64,000 nucleotides of DNA from Rhizophagus irregularis (taxonomy: Eukaryota; Glomeromycota; Glomeromycetes; Glomerales; Glomeraceae). Both the position numbers and the translations under genes were made by a program. Positions 1 through 10,580 of this stretch are shown here, in pieces; positions within the stretch are counted from its first letter, which is position 1, and every line of letters begins with the position of its first letter. The notes under the pieces are model-generated. The model made no database searches. It saw only the letters and a list, made by a program, of their open reading frames with translations, and was not told where the DNA came from. The stretch is taken from NCBI RefSeq assembly GCF_026210795.1, contig NC_089457.1:2170001-2234000 (forward strand). Direction: 5' to 3'.

Positions 1-1020
1 TTCCCAAACTGAAAATTTTTTTTTTTTAATAAATAATCCTATTGTTTTGGTCTTTTAAGACCGATTTTTTTATATTATTACTTTTTTTCGGTCTTTTTTT
101 AGACCATATTAATTTTTTTTAAAAATTTTTTTTTTCAGTCTTTTTGGACCGGATTATTGTCCTTTTTTTCAGAATTTTTTTCGGTACTTATTTTACTTAT
201 TTTTTTTACGGATTCCTTTTCTTTCGAAAAGTTCCCTTTTTTAAACCGATTTCTTTCTTTATCCTTTTTCTTTTCCCCCAAATTTTATTTTTCGTTTTTT
301 TTTCAGTTTTTTTTCGAATTCTTTAAAACCTTTTTCTTTTTTCGAGTTAGTTTTTTTTCCAATCCGAAAATTCTTTATTCACTTTTCTTTTTCGGGTTAG
401 CTTTTGACTTGTTTTCCCAATCTGAAAATTTTTTTCCCCTTTCTTTTTTCAATTTGGTTTTTTTTTCAAATCGAATTATTTTTTCCGTGATCGGATTGAC
501 GCTGCGGCACTACGGTAATTGCCTTTTTTCCCAATTCTTATTATTAATAATAATAATAATATTTTTCCTAATTATTTTTTAGGCTAAATAAAATAGTTTA
601 CTTATTTATTTTTTGTAACAATAGATCGGTATAGTAAATTTTATGGGAAATTGTTTTTTTCATGACAATAGATCGTTATAATTAATTTTTCTGGGGAATA
701 TTTTTTTTTTTCGTAACAATAGATTGTTTAATATAATTGATTTTTGGGGGATTTTTTTTCATATTAGTAATTTGTGAGATATTTTTTTTTCTAACAATAG
801 ATTGCTATAATGAATTTCTTTGAGGTATGGTAACAATATATATGTATTTTTTTTCAATAGAGGATGTAATTTTTTCTAATGTTACAATAGAATTTTTTTA
901 AGATAAAAAAAAAGGATTTTTTTTGTAACAATGTAAACAATAAACTACTTATACAAAATTGTTAATTGTTTTTGTAATGAATTTATAAATAAATCATAAA
1001 TTTCACAATACCGCAACATT
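1..1020. repeat. T-rich low-complexity tract with degenerate iterations
   Basis: No gene is supported here. The plus strand is dominated by runs of T. The opening motif TTCCCAAACTGAAAATTTT recurs with one change near 413. Between about 613 and 800 a unit containing TAACAATAGAT recurs at about 615, 662, 712 and 792 with irregular spacing. An open frame at 157-582 encodes mostly Phe, Leu, Ser and Ile and is best explained by base composition. The tract lies directly upstream of a Helitron 3' end at 1274 and could be the body of that element, whose 5' end would then lie outside the window. Confidence 0.5.
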
Positions 1021-1274
1021 TATTTCATGTAATAAATAAAATTTGAGTTTAATAATAATATTTCATATACTGTATAACACTTGCACACAATTCATTGTTA
1101 TTTTGTATAATCATATAAATTGTGTAATTTATTACATTTATTTCCTACTAATCCCATCATAATAATAGTAAAAAACTAGACCTATTCACACTGTATGGCA
1201 AATAAAATATAAGTGTATGTATTATTACTATCTTACTTTATCGTCCCTGGCGCAACGCAACAGGTTACGCCTAG
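1021..1274 (+). mobile_element. Helitron 3' terminus (partial element)
   Basis: The sequence ends in a GC-rich hairpin at 1245-1264 (CCCTGGCGC loop GCAACAGG), then ten bases ending in CTAG (1271-1274), then T. This is the Helitron 3' layout: hairpin, short spacer, CTRR end, insertion before T. The preceding 250 bp resemble the last 240 bp of the Helitron ending at 8355, sharing TATTTCATA, a TATAACA block and CACACAATTCA-like runs. No helicase coding is visible in this part. Confidence 0.6.
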
Positions 1275-1556
1275 TTATTATCTAAAAATAATTATTAATT
1301 AAATTTAAAGGCTTAAAAACTTTAAAGTTCCTTCTGCTGATCTATCCTGCTTCTTTTTGGATTATTATATGTTTCGACTGGAAGTAAAAAAATTAAAGTT
1401 ATTAATTACCATAAATTCATTTTATAATAAAATTTATTTAAATTTACCATTAATATCCATATTACGCTTATTTACTCTACTGTAATCGTTTTGAACATCT
1501 ACAAAGAAACATTTAATTAGGATAAAAATGACTAAATAAAATTATGGTGATTATAA

Positions 1557-3297
1557 CTATGGCTTACTCGAAAATAAGTAGGACGGGGGAGGTGTTAATC
1601 TTTCACAATCATTTTCATTACCTATAAAAAAAATATTTAATTAGATAAACGACTAAATACAATTACTATTACTATTAATACAATTATAACTTACTTAAAG
1701 ATAGATATGATGGGGGAGGTGAAATAATGGAAGGTGAAGTAATTGTGGGTTTAACAGGATTGGAAGACAAGTGAATGCTTACGTCAAGTGCTTCAAGAAT
1801 GGCAAAGTAAGGAGAAGCAATACCAAATGTTTGATTTGGTATTCTCAATTTTGCATGAAGGATACCTAGAGCTTTTCCTTGTTTATCCAAAACACTGGCT
1901 CCTGAATCACCACATTCAAACTCTCCAGGTTCAAACTGAAATGCCAGCTGACGATCAAACCATTTAACAGGATAGCATTTTTTACGTTTCTGACAAATTT
2001 CTGAATCTAATCGTGATTTCATATATCCAATAAAAATTTTTTGATCTGCATTGTTATAACATTGAATATGTTTTTCCATTTCTAAATTTTTTGCATTCTT
2101 AATACTTTCATTTGTTAAGCTACACGCAATAGCTTGATCAGTAGGAAGTAATTGTCCAAGGGTAAGTCCTGTAGTTCTTCCTACTTTAAAAACTTTATTA
2201 TTATAATCAAAATTCTTCAACTCACAGTAAGTATAAGTACCCTCTAGGCAAGTAGAAAGTCCAGCATTTTTAAAGTAATTTGAAGGAATTGGAAAGTTTT
2301 TTGAAGATAATTTACGATTTTCATTATCAAAGACACAAAACCCAGCATCAACGCCATAGTATTTTTTATCTATTTTAGAATAAAAATTTTCTCGCATGCC
2401 TTTTACATAAGTAGCAAGAGTTGAATTTCGGCTTTCCGCAAGATTTAATTTTCTCAGCATTTCATTAATTTCATCTATATACTCATTACCTTCTCCATCT
2501 TCTGATTCTTTTGATAAATAAAGTAATTCCTCTAACTTTTTCTTTGGTTCAAAAAGATCATTATATGAAGGTTGATAAATAGTAATTTTTTCTTCAAATA
2601 TTGATTCATTAAAATTGAGTACATGCTCACATGATATAACACCAATTCAATTTGGTGGATTATTTTCATAAGCAACAGCACTAAGAGTTCCAGTTGTATT
2701 GTTTTTTTCTGATCTTATACCTATACTTGAACCTAACTTAACATTTTCTTGATAACGTCGACAAGTATCTATACCTAACCCAGCACAAGGTATTGCAACA
2801 CATGCTTCAATAACATCTGTTGGAAATCCACGAATCTCTTTTGGAAGTAATCCATCACATCCACGACGTAAAATACCTTTCTGTCGGACATAAAATATAA
2901 TTGCTGGTATTTCGGTGAACTTACCACTGATCTGTTTATATCCGGACTAAATTATAATGTGCATCACGAAATGATGACCTCAATTCATTATCCAAAGCTT
3001 CATTAAATTTTTCCTTTAAATCCTGTGGGATTTTTAATGACTTTGGTAACGGATCATCAAAACTAATAAGTCTTTCTTCTTCCGCAATAAAATTAATTAC
3101 TTGTCCACCTGTAATTATTTCTTTCTTGGCATATGGATAGGATAAACCACGCGTAATTACATAAATATTCCACTTAGTACTATTTTCAAAATGTTCCTCA
3201 ACAGGTCGACCCCAAAATATATCTATAACATCATCCTTTATATATAGTTCACAGAGGCGAGTTTCAATTGCATCACTCCAAAGTATGGAATCTGTTA
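1557..3297 (-). pseudogene. Decayed trypsin-like serine protease module
   Basis: This is the third member of the protease family seen intact at 15719-17299 and 24154-25743. Reading on the minus strand, the main exon runs 3297-1695 and the final exon 1621-1557 (GTAAGT donor below 1695, TATAG acceptor, frame joins at phase 1, stop at 1557-1559). The downstream half is open for about 258 residues and keeps the catalytic Ser motif (CGDSGAS) and the VDAGF Asp motif. Two lesions break the upstream half: an about 11-bp deletion near 2941-2948 shifts the frame, and a TGA at 2647-2649 falls just before the SCEHV His motif. The Met used as start in the intact copies is ATA here. The C-terminal exon is unlike those of the two intact genes (Pro-rich, ending in Lys-Pro). 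Upstream exons at 3443-4353 and the Sel1 gene at 8548-9906 join in phase, so this was probably the tail of a Sel1-protease gene. Confidence 0.8.
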
Positions 3298-3442
3298 CTT
3301 GTTTATTAAATGAAAATTAAAAACAAATATTAAAAATTTTGGATATATATCATTATCAACTTATTATTTTACCTGAATTATGATTAAGGAAAATAATATA
3401 TAAGTATGTTACTGTAATTGAAAATTTAACAATAATACTTAC

Positions 3443-4353
3443 TATTGTCAAAAATATTAAAATCATATGATTGACTAATAAATACTTTTAAAATAAAATA
3501 AAAAAAATAAAAATAAAAATAAAATCAGCATATATATAAACTATAACCTATAAATATAAGCAAAAATTATTTTTTATACCTTCTTGTTCTAATGTTGTAA
3601 TTTGTAATTAAAGAATATAAATATAATATATAAATAAAATAATAATTATATATTTTAAAATTTACATCTGTACCTTCTTCTGTTGCATTTCTTGGCTCAG
3701 GAAAATTTTCAAATTTAAGAGGTTTACTAGTATATAATTCTTATTATAATTAAAATACAAATGTAATATATAAATAAATTAATAATATATTCCAAAATTA
3801 AATAGTAAAATTTCATATAACCATACCTTCTTTTGTTACATTTCTTTGTTCAGGAAAATTTTCAGATTTAAGAGATTTGCTAGTATAAAATTCTTTTATA
3901 ACTAAATACAAATGTACGTAATATATAAATAAATAATAATTATATATTTTAAAATTAAATAGTAAAACGTTATACAACTGTACATTCTTCTGTTCCATAT
4001 CTTGGTTCAGGAAAATTTACAAATTTGAAAGATTTACTACATAATTCTATTATGATTAAATACAAATGTAATATATAAATAAATATTAATTATATATTTT
4101 AAAATTAAATAGTAAAAAATTTATACAACTGTACCTTCTTGTTCAAAAAAATTTTCAAATTTAAGAGATTTACTAGTATATAATTCTTATTATGATTAAA
4201 ATACAAATGTAATATATAAATAAATTAATAATTATGATAAATTCTAAAATTAAATAGTAAAACTTTATATAACCATACCTTCTTCTGTTACATCTCTTTG
4301 TTCAGGAAAATTTTCGGATTTAAGAGATTTACTAGTATAAAATTCTTTTATAA
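3443..4353 (-). repeat. Array of small phase-1 exons (duplicated exon triplet)
   Basis: Seven minus-strand segments are each flanked by AG acceptors and GT donors, each a multiple of 3 nt long and open when joined at phase 1: 4279-4353 (75 nt), 4135-4185 (51), 3984-4046 (63), 3827-3901 (75), 3674-3739 (66), 3580-3588 (9) and 3443-3484 (42). The five longest encode variants of YTSKSLKFENFPEPRNATEE, the same motif that ends the kinase exon at 18242. Copies 4279 and 3827 match each other closely, as do 4135 and 3674. The 3984 copy matches the end of the Sel1 exon. The array therefore looks like a three-exon unit duplicated once. The 42-nt exon resembles the exons at 17681 and 30502. A further small exon expected near 3365 has lost its acceptor. 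Splice sites are inferred from consensus and phase only. Confidence 0.7.
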
Positions 4354-4535
4354 CTAAATACAAATGTTACATAATCTATATCTATATCTATATAATCTAT
4401 ATCTATATCTATATCTATATAATATAATAAAAAAATTCATGTCGATCTTCTAACGTTTAGATTAGCCTGTATAAATCATCTTTGAATTGTGTAATGCATG
4501 ATTCATCTGCGCCTAACAGTACTACTAATTATATA

Positions 4536-4564
4536 CTAGCAGTTACCCGTTGCTTCGCACTGGG
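4536..4564 (-). other. Possible second Helitron 3' end, opposite orientation
   Basis: Read on the minus strand, a hairpin with CCC/GGG arms (4564-4546) is followed by TAACTG and CTAG at 4539-4536, then T. This is the same layout as the 3' ends at 1274 and 8355 and has a related sequence (CCC, GCGAAGC, ACGGGT). It may be the end of a Helitron nested in reverse inside the larger one, but its 5' end was not found. Confidence 0.4.
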
Positions 4565-4607
4565 ACTAATGAGTTTGTTTAAATAGGCCAAGAACAATTT
4601 GGTATTA

Positions 4608-4791
4608 CAGTCAAACCTTTATATAATGATATGTCGGGACATATATGAAATTTTTAGAAAATATCGTTATATCAATGGTATACCAATATTTATATGTCCT
4701 CACATATAGTGGGAAAATAAAATTTTATCGGTATATCAAGTTTTTAATAGTATATCGATATATCGAATATCGGTATATCGAGGTTAGACTG
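4608..4791. mobile_element. MITE with TA target duplication (Tc1/mariner-pogo type)
   Basis: Terminal inverted repeats CAGTCAAACCT and AGGTTAGACTG (one mismatch) are flanked by TA at 4606-4607 and 4792-4793. The interior repeats ATATCG-type steps. The ends resemble those of the element at 21243-21410. It has no coding capacity and lies inside the Helitron. Confidence 0.6.
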
Positions 4792-5099
4792 TATAATGTA
4801 ATACTAAGTAAATTAAAAATGGTTACAGTTTTTTGATTAGTAGAATGATATAAATTATATTTAGAATGATATAATTATAGTGCATTAGAGTAATTAGTAA
4901 ATATCTGACATGAATACTTATGAAAAGAGTACATAGTTATAATAAGTATTTGTAATCAATAAATGGGCTAATTAATTTTTTTAATTTCAGTAATAAAATA
5001 GCAATGATTAGCAATTTGTATTAATGCTATAATTTACTGATTAATGAATTTTAACCATAATAATATAGATCAAATATTTCAGGAGCAGACAGACCACCC

Positions 5100-5804
5100 A
5101 TTACACAATTCAAATTATTTATACAAGATAATCTAAATGTTACAGAATTTTTTTAATTATATAGATGAACAGTATTTATGTATTTATGATATTAATTTAA
5201 CTTACTTTAATATGTGCTATATAATGAAAAAATTATATGATATATCATATGAAACAGAGATCAAAAATATATTTTATTATGTGTGTCTACTAATTTTATT
5301 ACAGATTACAAATAAAATTGTAAAATCATACGAAATTATAATATTATAGATAATTTTAATTTTATAATAGCTTTTTTAAAATATTTTTTTTTGGTAATTT
5401 GATAATAAAGTTACGATAATTTCAAATGATTAACATTCATAGTACGATTTAATGATTTATTATATAATAAAATGATCGGCATTCATAGTACTAATGATAA
5501 AATGATGATATAAATAAATGGTAATGATCGGTATTCATGATGTTGGTTTACCGATCCAAAAATTTAAACAGATAATAAATCAATAATACAGATAAATAAA
5601 CATTATATCATTATACAATTTTAAAATTTTTTATATGACTAATCTAAATATGACCCATTTTTTTTAAATAATAGATAAAAGGGTTTAAAATTTGAATGCA
5701 CCTGCACCCACTCACGTGACATGATTTTAAAATTTTATTGGTGATAATCAATCTATTTTTTATTTTTTACTTTGTTTAGGAACGTTTTTTAATTACTCTT
5801 TTTT
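5100..5804. other. Helitron interior without a recognisable gene
   Basis: This is AT-rich sequence with short open frames only. The 70-codon frame at 5137-5349 has AT-driven composition and no motif. The block GATCGGNATTCATAGTA recurs near 5430, 5475 and 5525. No gene is supported. Confidence 0.4.
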
Positions 5805-6800
5805 TGTAGGAATACCCTGAAGATGAAATGGACCCCTAAAAATAAAAGGTGTGTTTTTTTCAATTTTTTCTCCCATTCATTTCATTCAAGAACAACGTCC
5901 CTAACATTCTTTCGTAATTTTTTTTTTATAGGAACACTCCCTGGAGACTCTTAAAGACAAAAGGTAAAATTCTTTTTCATTTATATTTGTTAATTTCGTT
6001 TAAGAACATTCCTAACATTCTTCAATAATTTTTTTTATAGGAACACCTCCTGGTGACTCTTGGAGATGAAAGGTAAGTTTTCTTTTTTTGTTTCTTTTAT
6101 TAATTTCATTTAAGAACATTTCCTAACATTCTTTGAATAATTTTTTTTATAGGAACGCCCCTGGTGACTCTTGGAGGCGAAAAGTAAGTTTCTTTTTGTT
6201 TCTTTTGTTAATTTCATTCAACTAAGGATGTTCCTAACATTCTTTCAATAATTTTTTTTGTAGGAACGTCCCCTAGATAAAAGATAAGTTTTCTTTTTTC
6301 GTCTCTTTTGTTAATTCCATTTAAGAATGTTTCTAATGTTCTTTCAATAATTTTTTTTATAGGAACGCCCCTGGTGACTCTTGGAGACGAAAAGTAAGTT
6401 TCTTTTGTTTCTTTTGTTAATTTCATTCAAGGACGTTCCTAACGTTCTTTCAATAATTTTTTTTGTAGGAACATCCCCTAGATGAAAGATAAGTTTTATT
6501 TTTTCGTCTCTTTTGTTAATTCCGTTTAAGAATGTTTCCAATATTCTTTCAATATTTTTTTTTATAGAAATGTCTCCTGGAAACTCTTGGAGACGAAAAG
6601 TAAATTTCTTTTCATTTCTTTTGTTAATTTCATTCAAGAATGTTCTATTAATGTTCTTTTAATAATTTTTTTATAGGAATGCCTCCCAGAGACTCTTGGA
6701 GACAAAAGATTTTTTGTATTCTTTTGCTAATTTTGTTTAAGAATGTTTCCTAACATTCTTTTGATGGTTTTATAGGAACACCACCTGGAGATGAAATGGA
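5805..6800 (+). repeat. Tandem array of about ten splice-like units, period near 105-115 bp
   Basis: Each unit has a T-rich tract ending TATAGGAAC or TGTAGGAAC, a core of about 25-35 bp (variants of GCCCCTGGTGACTCTTGGAG), then GAAAAGTAAGTTT. This is the pattern of 3' splice site, tiny exon, 5' splice site. Units start near 5813, 5930, 6040, 6152, 6263, 6361, 6467, 6567, 6675 and 6773. Cores vary in length, and some lack the central CTGGTGACTCTTGG, so they do not keep one reading frame. Minus-strand open frames at 6214-6637 are shadows of the repeat. It is plus-strand, like the Helitron. Confidence 0.7.
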
Positions 6801-7539
6801 CTCCTGGAAACAATTAATAAATTTTAACAACAGAAAAAGGTAATAGAAAACAATAAGACTTATATAGTTATATCAGTTTATTAACTGTTTCAAAAAAAAC
6901 TTTAAAAAAGCCTTTTCATTTAAAAAAATTAAATAATGAATAAGATTATTTGATGAATAAATAAACGATAACACTGATCAGCCAATCAAATTTAAAATAT
7001 TATAAATCACGTGATAGGGTGCAGTGTGCGTTCAAGGTATTATTTTTATTTTTATTTTAAGATGATTTGATCAGCAAATGCTAATTACTAAAGTATAAAA
7101 AAAATAATTTTAGTTCCCTATTACTGGCGTTTTGCTAATACTAATTAGTATTAATCTCACTTTTTTAATCAATTAATATTTATCTCATTTGTTATTTTTT
7201 CAGTACAATTATTATTATTTGGTTAAATTGAAGTTTACAGATTTTTGCGAGATTATATATTTTTTTTTAGTTGATTTAAAATTTTTCTTATACTTTTTTT
7301 CATTATAACATATAGAAAAAATTTTTGTAAATATATTTATTCAAAATAATCTTATTTAATGAAGCAAATATTAAAATTTAAGCCTCACATTTTCGATTTT
7401 AAAGAAAAAATCACTGTATTTATTTTTAATGAAGTGATACAAATAAAAAAACAATAACAATAAATAAAAAAGTTAAGTAAATTACAATGATCAAGAAGAA
7501 AGATGCTAATAAAAAATGAAGTAACAATGGAGTAATGGA

Positions 7540-7880
7540 AAGTAATAGAAGAAGAAAGGGAGTAAAAAAGAGTAATGAGAAATGATAGGAAACAAAAAGG
7601 AAAAATAGGACATGATGGATGATGAAAAAGAGTGATGAGAGATGAAAAGAAGTAATGGGAAGATAAAGAGGAGTGATGAGAGACGAAAAGGAGACGAAGA
7701 GAGTGATTGGAGACAAAAAGGAGTGATGGGAAACGAAGAGGAGTGGTGAGAGATGAAAAGGAGCGATGAGAGACAAAAAGAAATGATAGGAAGTAAACAG
7801 GAGGAAAAAAGAAATAATGGAAAATGAAAAGATGTAATAGAAAATAATGGGAGACGAATAATGAGAAGTAATATGAGGTG
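7540..7880. repeat. Purine-rich minisatellite, about 20-bp unit
   Basis: Variants of GGAGTGATGAGAGACGAAAA repeat head to tail with drift. The plus strand is almost all A and G. The Phe/Ser/Leu-rich frames on the minus strand (7385-7915) are translations of this pyrimidine-rich complement and are not annotated as genes. The array lies just upstream of the helicase fragment inside the Helitron. Confidence 0.6.
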
Positions 7881-7900
7881 AAAAATAATGAGACTTTACT

Positions 7901-8119
7901 TTGAATCAATGTCAATTTCCAGTATGTGTTGCATTCTCAATAACAATTAATAAATCACAAGGGCAAACTCTGAGCAGGGTTGGTGTTTACCTACCTGAAC
8001 CTGTCTTTACACATGAGCAATTATATGTTAAGGTTTTTATAGATAATGGTGAGAACTGCAAGACAAGAAACATTGAATACTGTGAAATATTTCATTCTAT
8101 AAATAGATTTCACATTTAA
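7901..8119 (+). pseudogene. Helitron helicase, C-terminal fragment
   Basis: About 70 residues match the end of Helitron PIF1-like helicases. They include the [10 protein letters not shown] block (helicase motif V region), then [12 protein letters not shown] and QLYV, and a tail with [11 protein letters not shown]. The usual ALSR block after QLYV is missing, so there is an internal deletion. A TGA in frame at 7889-7891 cuts off the upstream side and no genuine start is present. The fragment ends about 235 bp before the Helitron 3' end, where full elements carry the helicase end. It is non-functional and confirms the class of the element. Confidence 0.75.
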
Positions 8120-8404
8120 AAATAACATTTTGTATGTATAACAATATTTCATATGTAATATTTTATATATAACATTCATACACAATTCACTTTTATTAGT
8201 ATAAATATGTAAATTATATAAATTTATTAGATTATTTTTATCATACTGTAAATAATATTATTAAAATACTAAGCCTATTTCTAAAATATAGCTATACCAT
8301 TGTTACTTTTCTTGACAAGTTTTATCCCCGGCGCAGCGCGACGGGTTACACCTAGTATATAAATAAAATAATTTATATATTTTAAAATTAGAATTTTTCT
8401 AACT

Positions 8405-8521
8405 ATCACCGGGGGTGATTATCACTGGTGACTGAAATTATGACGATCGACCAGCATTAAAAATATATAGTGCCGGTAAAATTGATAATTCTGACCAACG
8501 GTGATGATCACCCCCGGTGAT
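8405..8521. mobile_element. Foldback MITE, 117 bp
   Basis: Inverted ends ATCACCGGGGGTGAT are exact at both termini, and imperfect pairing continues inward for about 45 bp. The element sits in the intron just after the Helitron insertion, in a place where sister introns (for example 4100-4130) run uninterrupted. No clear target duplication was found. Confidence 0.7.
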
Positions 8522-8547
8522 TTGAAATAAAAAACTTAGTAAAAAAT

Positions 8548-9906
8548 TTATACAACTGTACATTCTTCTGTTGCATATCTTGGTTCATCAGATTTATATT
8601 TATTAGTAGTATATATAGCAGCAGTGTCTTTTTTTTCATTCAATATTTTATTTTTTCTAGGTCTAAGATGATTTGTTGCAACAATATCTCCTTTTTTAGC
8701 TGCTTCTTCATATAATTCAAATGCTTTAATTTCATTTCTTTCACTTCCCATTCTATTTTGATAACAAACTGCAAGATTATATTCTTTATATAATTCAAAT
8801 GCTTTAATTTCATTTTTTTCAGTTCCTATTCCATTCTGATAACAATATCCAAGATTGTATATTGAATCAATCTGACCTTTTTCTGCTGCCTCTTTATAAA
8901 ATCCAAATGCTTTAATCTCGTTTTTTTCAGTTTCTATTCCATTTTGATAACAATATCCAAGATAAATTATTGAATCAATCTGACCTTTTTCAACTGCTTC
9001 TTTATATAATTCAAATGCTTTGATTTCATTTTTTTCAGTTCCTATTCCATAAAAATAGCATTTTCCAAGAGCATATATTGAATCAATCTGATTTTCTTTA
9101 GCTACTTCTTTATAGAATTCAAATGCTTTAATATCATTTTTTCCAATTCCTATTCCATGTTGATAACAATATCCAAGATTATATACTGCATTAATGTCTC
9201 CTTTTTTAGCTGCTTTTTTATATAAATCAAATGCTATAATTCCATCTTTTTCAGTTCCTATTCCATTTTGATAACAATATCCAAGATTATTAATCGCATT
9301 TATTTGACCTTTTTCAGCTGCTTTTTCATACAGTTTAAATGCTCTAGCTTTGTCTTTTTCAGTTCCTATTCCATATTTATAACAGTTTGCAAGATTGTAT
9401 ATTGAATCAATCTGACCTTTTTCAGCTGCTTTATTATATAATTCAAATGCTTTAATTTCATTTTTTTCAGTTCCTATTCCAAATCTATAATAGTATCCAA
9501 GATTATTTATTGAATCAATCTGACCTTTTTCTGCTGCTTTGTTATATAATTCAAATGCTTTAATTGCATTTTTTTCAGTTCCTATTCCATTTTGATAACA
9601 GTTTGCAAGATTATATATTGCACCAATATCTTCTTTTTCAGCTGCTTCTTTATATAATTCAAATGCTCTAATTTTATCTTTTTCAGTTCCTATTTCATTT
9701 TGATAACAATATTCAGGATCATTGATTTCTTGTATTTGACTTGCTGCTTCCTCATACAGTTTGTCTTTAACAGTTCTCATTCCATATTCTTCTTTATCTG
9801 CTGCTTCTTTATATAATTCACATGCATTAATATCATTTCTTTCGGTTCTTATTCCATGTTGATTATAATATCCAATAAATTCAGTAGTATTGGAATTGCT
9901 TGCCAT
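8548..9906 (-). CDS. Sel1-repeat protein
   Basis: The frame is open for 452 residues, built almost wholly from about 36-residue Sel1-like (TPR-related) repeats: AFELYKEAAEKG, a variable IDSIYNLG, then YCYQNGIGTEKNEIK. About ten or eleven units are present; the first two and the last one or two are degenerate. Such repeats form alpha-helical solenoids used as protein-binding scaffolds. The start is the ATG at 9906, with no earlier in-frame Met evident. The tail (EPRYATEE then four residues and TAA at 8548) matches the end of the small exons at 3443-4353. At the same point a GT (GAAT/GTACAG) could act as a phase-1 donor and splice on to those exons and the protease at 1557-3297. The gene may therefore end at the TAA or have been the front of a Sel1-protease gene before the Helitron entered. 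There is no signal peptide or membrane segment. Confidence 0.85.
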   Translation of the reverse strand: MASNSNTTEFIGYYNQHGIRTERNDINACELYKEAADKEEYGMRTVKDKLYEEAASQIQEINDPEYCYQNEIGTEKDKIRAFELYKEAAEKEDIGAIYNLANCYQNGIGTEKNAIKAFELYNKAAEKGQIDSINNLGYYYRFGIGTEKNEIKAFELYNKAAEKGQIDSIYNLANCYKYGIGTEKDKARAFKLYEKAAEKGQINAINNLGYCYQNGIGTEKDGIIAFDLYKKAAKKGDINAVYNLGYCYQHGIGIGKNDIKAFEFYKEVAKENQIDSIYALGKCYFYGIGTEKNEIKAFELYKEAVEKGQIDSIIYLGYCYQNGIETEKNEIKAFGFYKEAAEKGQIDSIYNLGYCYQNGIGTEKNEIKAFELYKEYNLAVCYQNRMGSERNEIKAFELYEEAAKKGDIVATNHLRPRKNKILNEKKDTAAIYTTNKYKSDEPRYATEECTVV

Positions 9907-9967
9907 TTTCTAAAGAATTCCGGACTTTATAGCAATAAAAAATCCGAACGAATAAATGTACTAATTA

Positions 9968-9999
9968 GTGAAACGTTTGTTTATAAACGAACGTTTCAC
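9968..9999. repeat. 32-bp near-perfect palindrome
   Basis: Arms GTGAAACGTTTGTTTA and TAAACGAACGTTTCAC pair with one mismatch and no loop. It lies 60 bp upstream of the Sel1 gene start (minus strand), so it could be a regulatory site or a transposon scar. No binding protein can be named. Confidence 0.55.
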
Positions 10000-10166
10000 A
10001 AGGTTATTACAAAACGCATGAAATGGCATGATCTACGAATAAAGCTGCGCACCTGTGCCTTATAAAAAAACAAGTGTTACAATCGTACAATATATGTACA
10101 GTAAGCGTTACAACAAGTGTTACATAATCATATATTTATTTGGTATATTACAGGGGCATATAAGTA

Positions 10167-10340
10167 CCCTGTAGAAAAGTCGATCCGTTTTTTATATTCC
10201 ATTTTTTTTCCGTAAAAGGCTCATATTTCCGGAATTAATAACCTTATATCACGGAATTTATCGAATTATTTCATTTTCCGTGAATGAATCCGTGAAAGGC
10301 TCATTTTTACGGAGAATAACGGATAAAATTTTTTATAGGG
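10167..10340. mobile_element. MITE, CCCT...AGGG family, copy A
   Basis: Inverted ends read CCCTGTAGAAAA...GATCCG and CGGATAAAATTTTTTATAGGG. Inside, CCGTGAAT, CCGTAAA and ACGGA motifs repeat. GTA sits on both sides and may be a 3-bp target duplication. Copy B at 12209-12407 shares ends, interior motifs and length class. Confidence 0.6.
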
Positions 10341-10449
10341 GTAGTGTTACATTTATCGTGAATCGTGATACAAATTATAAAAAAGAAAAAATTTTGACGA
10401 TTGTGATAGGGGGTTAAACCAAATTTTGCTAATTCAGTACACAGTAAAT

Positions 10450-10504
10450 AGTCCTTCGCTAACGCTCCGGACAATTAGTTAGTCCGAAGTGTAACGAAGG
10501 AACT
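10450..10504. repeat. Imperfect inverted repeat
   Basis: Arms AGTCCTTCGCTAACGCTCCG and the complement of GTCCGAAGTGTAACGAAGG pair imperfectly around a short AT loop. A third AGTCCGAA...AACGAA half-copy follows near 10517. It is probably a decayed foldback element. Confidence 0.45.
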
Positions 10505-10580
10505 AATTTATTTTTAGTCCGAAATAATGTAACGAAAGACTAAACATTTCTACGCAAGTATGAACGTTTATGTCCGTCCG

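Larger units (their letters stand above)
4375..8355 (+). mobile_element. Helitron, 3,981 bp, inserted in an intron
   Basis: The element begins TCTATATCTATATC after A4374. It ends with a hairpin (8327-8345, CCCGGCGC loop GCGACGGG), a short spacer and CTAG (8352-8355) before T8356. Joining the two flanks restores ACATAA-TATATAAATAAA, which matches the intron sequence at about 3915-3930 (ACGTAA-TATATAAATAAA). That shows an A/T target and fixes both ends. A C-terminal Helitron helicase fragment lies near the 3' end (7901-8119) on the same strand. The rest is non-coding: a MITE at 4608-4791, a splice-like tandem array at 5805-6800 and a purine-rich minisatellite at 7540-7880. With no Rep and only a helicase stub, it could not move on its own. 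Confidence 0.75.

Noticed and set aside
144-582. Phe-rich open frames
   Set aside because: They are translations of T-runs with no motif and extremely skewed composition.
5805-6800. CRISPR-like regular spacing
   Set aside because: The T-tract and core repeat themselves, there are no unique spacers of constant length, and the genome is eukaryotic.
7385-7915. Two minus-strand Ser/Phe/Leu/His frames
   Set aside because: They are the complement of the purine minisatellite.
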